Positions 61,509 to 64,000 of a stretch of 64,000 bases of DNA are shown here, piece after piece. Each line of letters starts with the position of its first letter. The stretch's first letter is position 1. Under the pieces are notes generated by a model. That model was not told the DNA's origin. It ran no database searches and worked only from the letters and a program-made list of their open reading frames with translations. This DNA is from Ferrimicrobium acidiphilum DSM 19497. GTDB lineage: Bacteria; Actinomycetota; Acidimicrobiia; Acidimicrobiales; Acidimicrobiaceae. The translations under genes were made by a program, and so were the position numbers. Location of the stretch: the NCBI RefSeq assembly GCF_000949255.1, contig NZ_JXUW01000001.1, positions 124,001 to 188,000 on the forward strand, read 5' to 3'.

Positions 61509-61886
61509 TCAAAATGGAACCCCAAGCGTGCGCTCAACGGTGACAAAGATCACCACCCTATCATCGGCTTGAGCTGGGACGCGATTATATTTTCCAGCGA
61601 AGGCAGCAAAGCAGTCGGTGACAACTGCTGGATCGTCGACTACCGTCGCATCTCCTATCATCGCAAAGTACTTCGAACCATCAATGAGCGTTAAAGTGGC
61701 TGCTGTTCGGGCTAGCAGGTTTGTGACCTTTTGACTCTTGCGGCGTGAAAACACCGCAATGGCATTGTGACTGTCCTCCCAGAAGGGATTTACCAATACC
61801 GTATGTACTGCGCCGTTTCTAGTAATGGTAGCGAGGAGTCCGTGTCTACTAGATGACACCGCCTTTATTATCTCCGAATTCTCCAT
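61509..61886 (-). CDS. PPOX-fold (F420- or flavin-dependent) protein
   Basis: 125-aa split-barrel protein of the pyridoxamine 5'-phosphate oxidase superfamily: GLLATITRNGAVHTVLVNPFW, FSRRKSQKVTNLLARTAATLTL and FAMIGDATVVDDP in the common order. Actinobacterial members bind F420, FMN or haem. Presence of cofC in this window makes F420 plausible but no specific binding residues can be confirmed. ATG 61886. Between marR and pafBC, with unknown substrate. Confidence 0.8.
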   Translation of the reverse strand: MENSEIIKAVSSSRHGLLATITRNGAVHTVLVNPFWEDSHNAIAVFSRRKSQKVTNLLARTAATLTLIDGSKYFAMIGDATVVDDPAVVTDCFAAFAGKYNRVPAQADDRVVIFVTVERTLGVPF

Positions 61887-61932
61887 TGCTTCCCACCTCT
61901 CAGGTAATCACCGGCTAGCACAGCTGACGGTC

Positions 61933-63900
61933 TCAGCAACCCGACTCTAGATTCCCTGTCAGCCCTGTTAACAAGGTCAAAAGGGACTCGCCGCGAGCTC
62001 GCACAGCTGCCAACAACCCGGCACCGAACACCCCGCTGGTTCCGGGACCGAGTGCTAGTAGCAGGCGCTCCAACCACTCCTCCCGAAAGCTATAGACGAC
62101 GAATGCATCACCATCATGGTCAAACACGCCCATCGTGAGAGCCTCCAACGTTGCTAGCTGTTCAGCTCTGAGCTGCAATCGAGTAGGAGTCCCGGAGGAG
62201 CGTAGACCCAATGGATCAAGCCGATCTAAAGAACGTCTCGCCTTACGAATCTCGGACTCATCTTGGCATGAATCAAACGCAAGCAGACGAACTTGACGCA
62301 TACGATCGAGCCGGAAATGACGCCCACTACCATCCGAGAGTCCGAAGAGGTACCACCTACCAGCAAGCACAAATAGACTCACCGCGAACACGTGTCGAAC
62401 ACTTACACGACCTTCAGCATCGACATAGTCAAACTCCACGCACTCTGGCTCGGCGATCGCTCGCCGCAGGAGTGCGACTACCTCCGGCGGGTTATCTGAG
62501 TTAATCACCTCACCGGAGCGGAGCAGTTGTTGGCGGATGGCTAAGCGTAGCTTCTCAGATGCGCTCTGGAGCTCTGAGACTTCACCATCCATAATGCTGG
62601 TCACCGCCTCGAGTGTCGCTAGGACCGTCATAGCTTCGACCACGTCAATACGCTGTGTGCGACTAAGTCCTGAGTCAATCGATACTTCAACCAGGTCCAG
62701 CTCCTCGTCGACTATAACGTCGAGCAACACATCTGGGCTATAAGGTGGAAGGCCCGCAAGCGACGCTGACTCCAGCAGCTCGACCACCTCCGTGGGCACC
62801 AACCCGGAGGCTTCTGCTAACGATGCAATCGTCGCAGATCCCCCATTTACTCTGAGATATGAAAGGAGTCCCTGCACCGCTCGAAAACGATCCTCGAGTG
62901 TTCGAGTTTTTCGGCTACGAGCAGGCGAAAGTGGAATTGGGTCAATCACCTCAGGTGCACCTACACGTAGATCGGTTTCAAGTGAATGCAGTACCGCTTC
63001 GACCTGTCGCATGAACCTCTGTCGAACCGCTAGCGGCTCTATGGGTACTACGGGATGAGCCTCCATCAGCAGGTCAGAGATGAGCGCACCGACGTTGGAT
63101 ACCTCGACGGTGCCCGTCGTCAAGCTCCCACCGTCTACAGTCGGGTCGCCGTCCGTCTCAACTGCCACCCGCGCACCAAGCAACTCGAGTTGGGCTCTTG
63201 ACCCCACGAGTGTGACCTCGACTTTTTCATCTACCTCTAGAAGCCAAGGGTGTTCGGGTAGAGCTGACCTCAAATCAGCGGGTCTCGGATATTCGTCAAT
63301 CTGACCCACCATAAAAGGAGGTTCCATTCGATCGGTACGAAAGCTCTTTTGTTGACCTCGCTCGTCGGCTACCAGGTAGGCGTGACCCCAACGCATGAGG
63401 ACTCCAAAAGGAAAGATGTCGCGTTCCAATCCTCGATAGACAAAACGAAGCCGACGTGATTCAGCGATCGCCCTGCCAAGATCAGGGTGCAGATGGACAA
63501 GTTCTCCCATCTCCCAGACAATTGGGGCTGCCTGGCGATACAGGAGACCTAGTCGAGTCTCGAAGTGCCTCCCATACTGCCCAACAAAGACGGCGCATCC
63601 GAGGGCGGCTTCGAGAGCTGCCCACTCAGTGCGGGTAAGATCCAACTCGAATTGGATGTCCTGTACCTCGATACGGTAGCCAACCTGAGAGCGTCCCGGC
63701 AGGCTCACGGTACGTAGAGGGATACCTATCTCTCGCAGGCTCGCCTTCGCCCGCTCAAATGCACGCGCACGAGCTAGGGGCGATTCGGGGAACCCAGGTA
63801 CGAGATCGGTGATCGTCTCCTGAGTCAACGGCTCGACGGTGGTACTCAAGAGTTCAAAGAGGTTTACCAGTCGAATCAGAGGATCAAATGCCAACCTCAA
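61933..63900 (-). CDS. pafBC: PafBC: fused WYL-domain DNA-damage regulator
   Basis: 655 aa from TTG 63900, which has a fine AGGAAGG site and begins MRLAFDPLIRLVNLFELL, as in PafB. A frame further upstream stays open to the window edge. It holds two consecutive copies of the HTH-WYL-WCX layout: residues about 1-310 (PafB part, FERAKASLREIGIPL, RFVYRGLERDIFPFGVL) and 330-655 (PafC part, RFRAVQGLLSYLRVNGG, VEFDYVDAEGRVSVRHVF). In mycobacteria PafB and PafC are separate and together activate the LexA-independent DNA damage response. pafA, usually upstream, would lie outside. Confidence 0.9.
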   Translation of the reverse strand: MRLAFDPLIRLVNLFELLSTTVEPLTQETITDLVPGFPESPLARARAFERAKASLREIGIPLRTVSLPGRSQVGYRIEVQDIQFELDLTRTEWAALEAALGCAVFVGQYGRHFETRLGLLYRQAAPIVWEMGELVHLHPDLGRAIAESRRLRFVYRGLERDIFPFGVLMRWGHAYLVADERGQQKSFRTDRMEPPFMVGQIDEYPRPADLRSALPEHPWLLEVDEKVEVTLVGSRAQLELLGARVAVETDGDPTVDGGSLTTGTVEVSNVGALISDLLMEAHPVVPIEPLAVRQRFMRQVEAVLHSLETDLRVGAPEVIDPIPLSPARSRKTRTLEDRFRAVQGLLSYLRVNGGSATIASLAEASGLVPTEVVELLESASLAGLPPYSPDVLLDVIVDEELDLVEVSIDSGLSRTQRIDVVEAMTVLATLEAVTSIMDGEVSELQSASEKLRLAIRQQLLRSGEVINSDNPPEVVALLRRAIAEPECVEFDYVDAEGRVSVRHVFAVSLFVLAGRWYLFGLSDGSGRHFRLDRMRQVRLLAFDSCQDESEIRKARRSLDRLDPLGLRSSGTPTRLQLRAEQLATLEALTMGVFDHDGDAFVVYSFREEWLERLLLALGPGTSGVFGAGLLAAVRARGESLLTLLTGLTGNLESGC

Positions 63901-64000
63901 CCAACCCTTCCTATTTCGACGCGGCTTCCAGAGCGACGAGATCAACCCTCTGGCGTCCATGCTCTTGCTCAGACGATGAAAACTCTGTCTTTGGATAGCC

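Overview
The window is chromosomal DNA from an actinobacterium, most likely an acidophilic member of the Acidimicrobiia (Ferrimicrobium, Acidithrix or Acidimicrobium type). This is inferred from the gene set: a mycothiol S-conjugate amidase (Mca), an F420 guanylyltransferase (CofC/FbiD), a fused PafBC regulator, the ImuA'-ImuB-DnaE2 mutasome, a SufBCDSU iron-sulfur system with a Rieske protein, and a moderate GC content with many GTG and TTG starts. Several genes have a TANNNT -10 element 6-7 nt before the start codon, the pattern of leaderless transcription common in actinobacteria. The density of metabolic and housekeeping genes indicates core chromosome rather than a plasmid or phage. The only mobile element seen is a dead IS200/IS605-type fragment.

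Layout. 0-5 kb: MBL-fold hydrolase (cut by the window edge), acyl-CoA dehydrogenase, DUF1707-type membrane protein, AhpD-like protein, a tandem pair of RimK-like ATP-grasp ligases, and a divergent alpha/beta-hydrolase-fold protein without its serine. 5-8.7 kb: an OmpR-type two-component system coupled to a membrane-anchored phosphodiester-glycosidase. 8.7-22.4 kb: the Suf system in three transcription units (sufC-sufS-sufU, sufD-Rieske-sufC2, sufB), interleaved with a [3Fe-4S] ferredoxin and its reductase, a dienoyl-CoA isomerase-like protein, an HtrA protease and a second two-component system. 22.5-28 kb: oligopeptidase B, a RodZ-C-terminus-like membrane protein, an orphan PilT ATPase and an RmlC-like epimerase, followed by a decayed tnpB remnant. 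28.8-39 kb: MaoC hydratase, a DUF6941-like protein, a methyltransferase, a CPBP protease, FtsH, a degenerate ChbG/YdjC protein, an inositol-phosphatase/SCP2/Mca cluster, an acyl-CoA dehydrogenase and a substrate-binding lipoprotein.

39-48 kb holds the DNA-damage mutagenesis cassette imuA'-imuB-dnaE2 with a LexA-like box at its promoter. Divergent from it is the circularly permuted ATP-grasp / alpha-E / transglutaminase operon. 48-64 kb: a single-chain heterodimer-like ABC exporter, a GntR regulator with pirin, RNase HII, cofC with a PIG-L deacetylase, a MarR-MMPL-enoyl-CoA hydratase-acyl-CoA ligase unit, a PPOX-fold protein, and fused pafBC at the right edge.

The most notable new observation is regulatory. 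All three suf promoters carry a related 12-bp near-palindrome (CTAT-N5-TAG, flanked by a shared ATAGTG) overlapping the predicted promoter elements, which suggests one unidentified repressor for the dispersed suf regulon. Other points of interest are the tandem ATP-grasp locus, a palindromic shared -10 between two divergent genes, and several proteins that have lost family catalytic residues (the hydrolase-like protein, the ChbG-like protein, the first acyl-CoA dehydrogenase).
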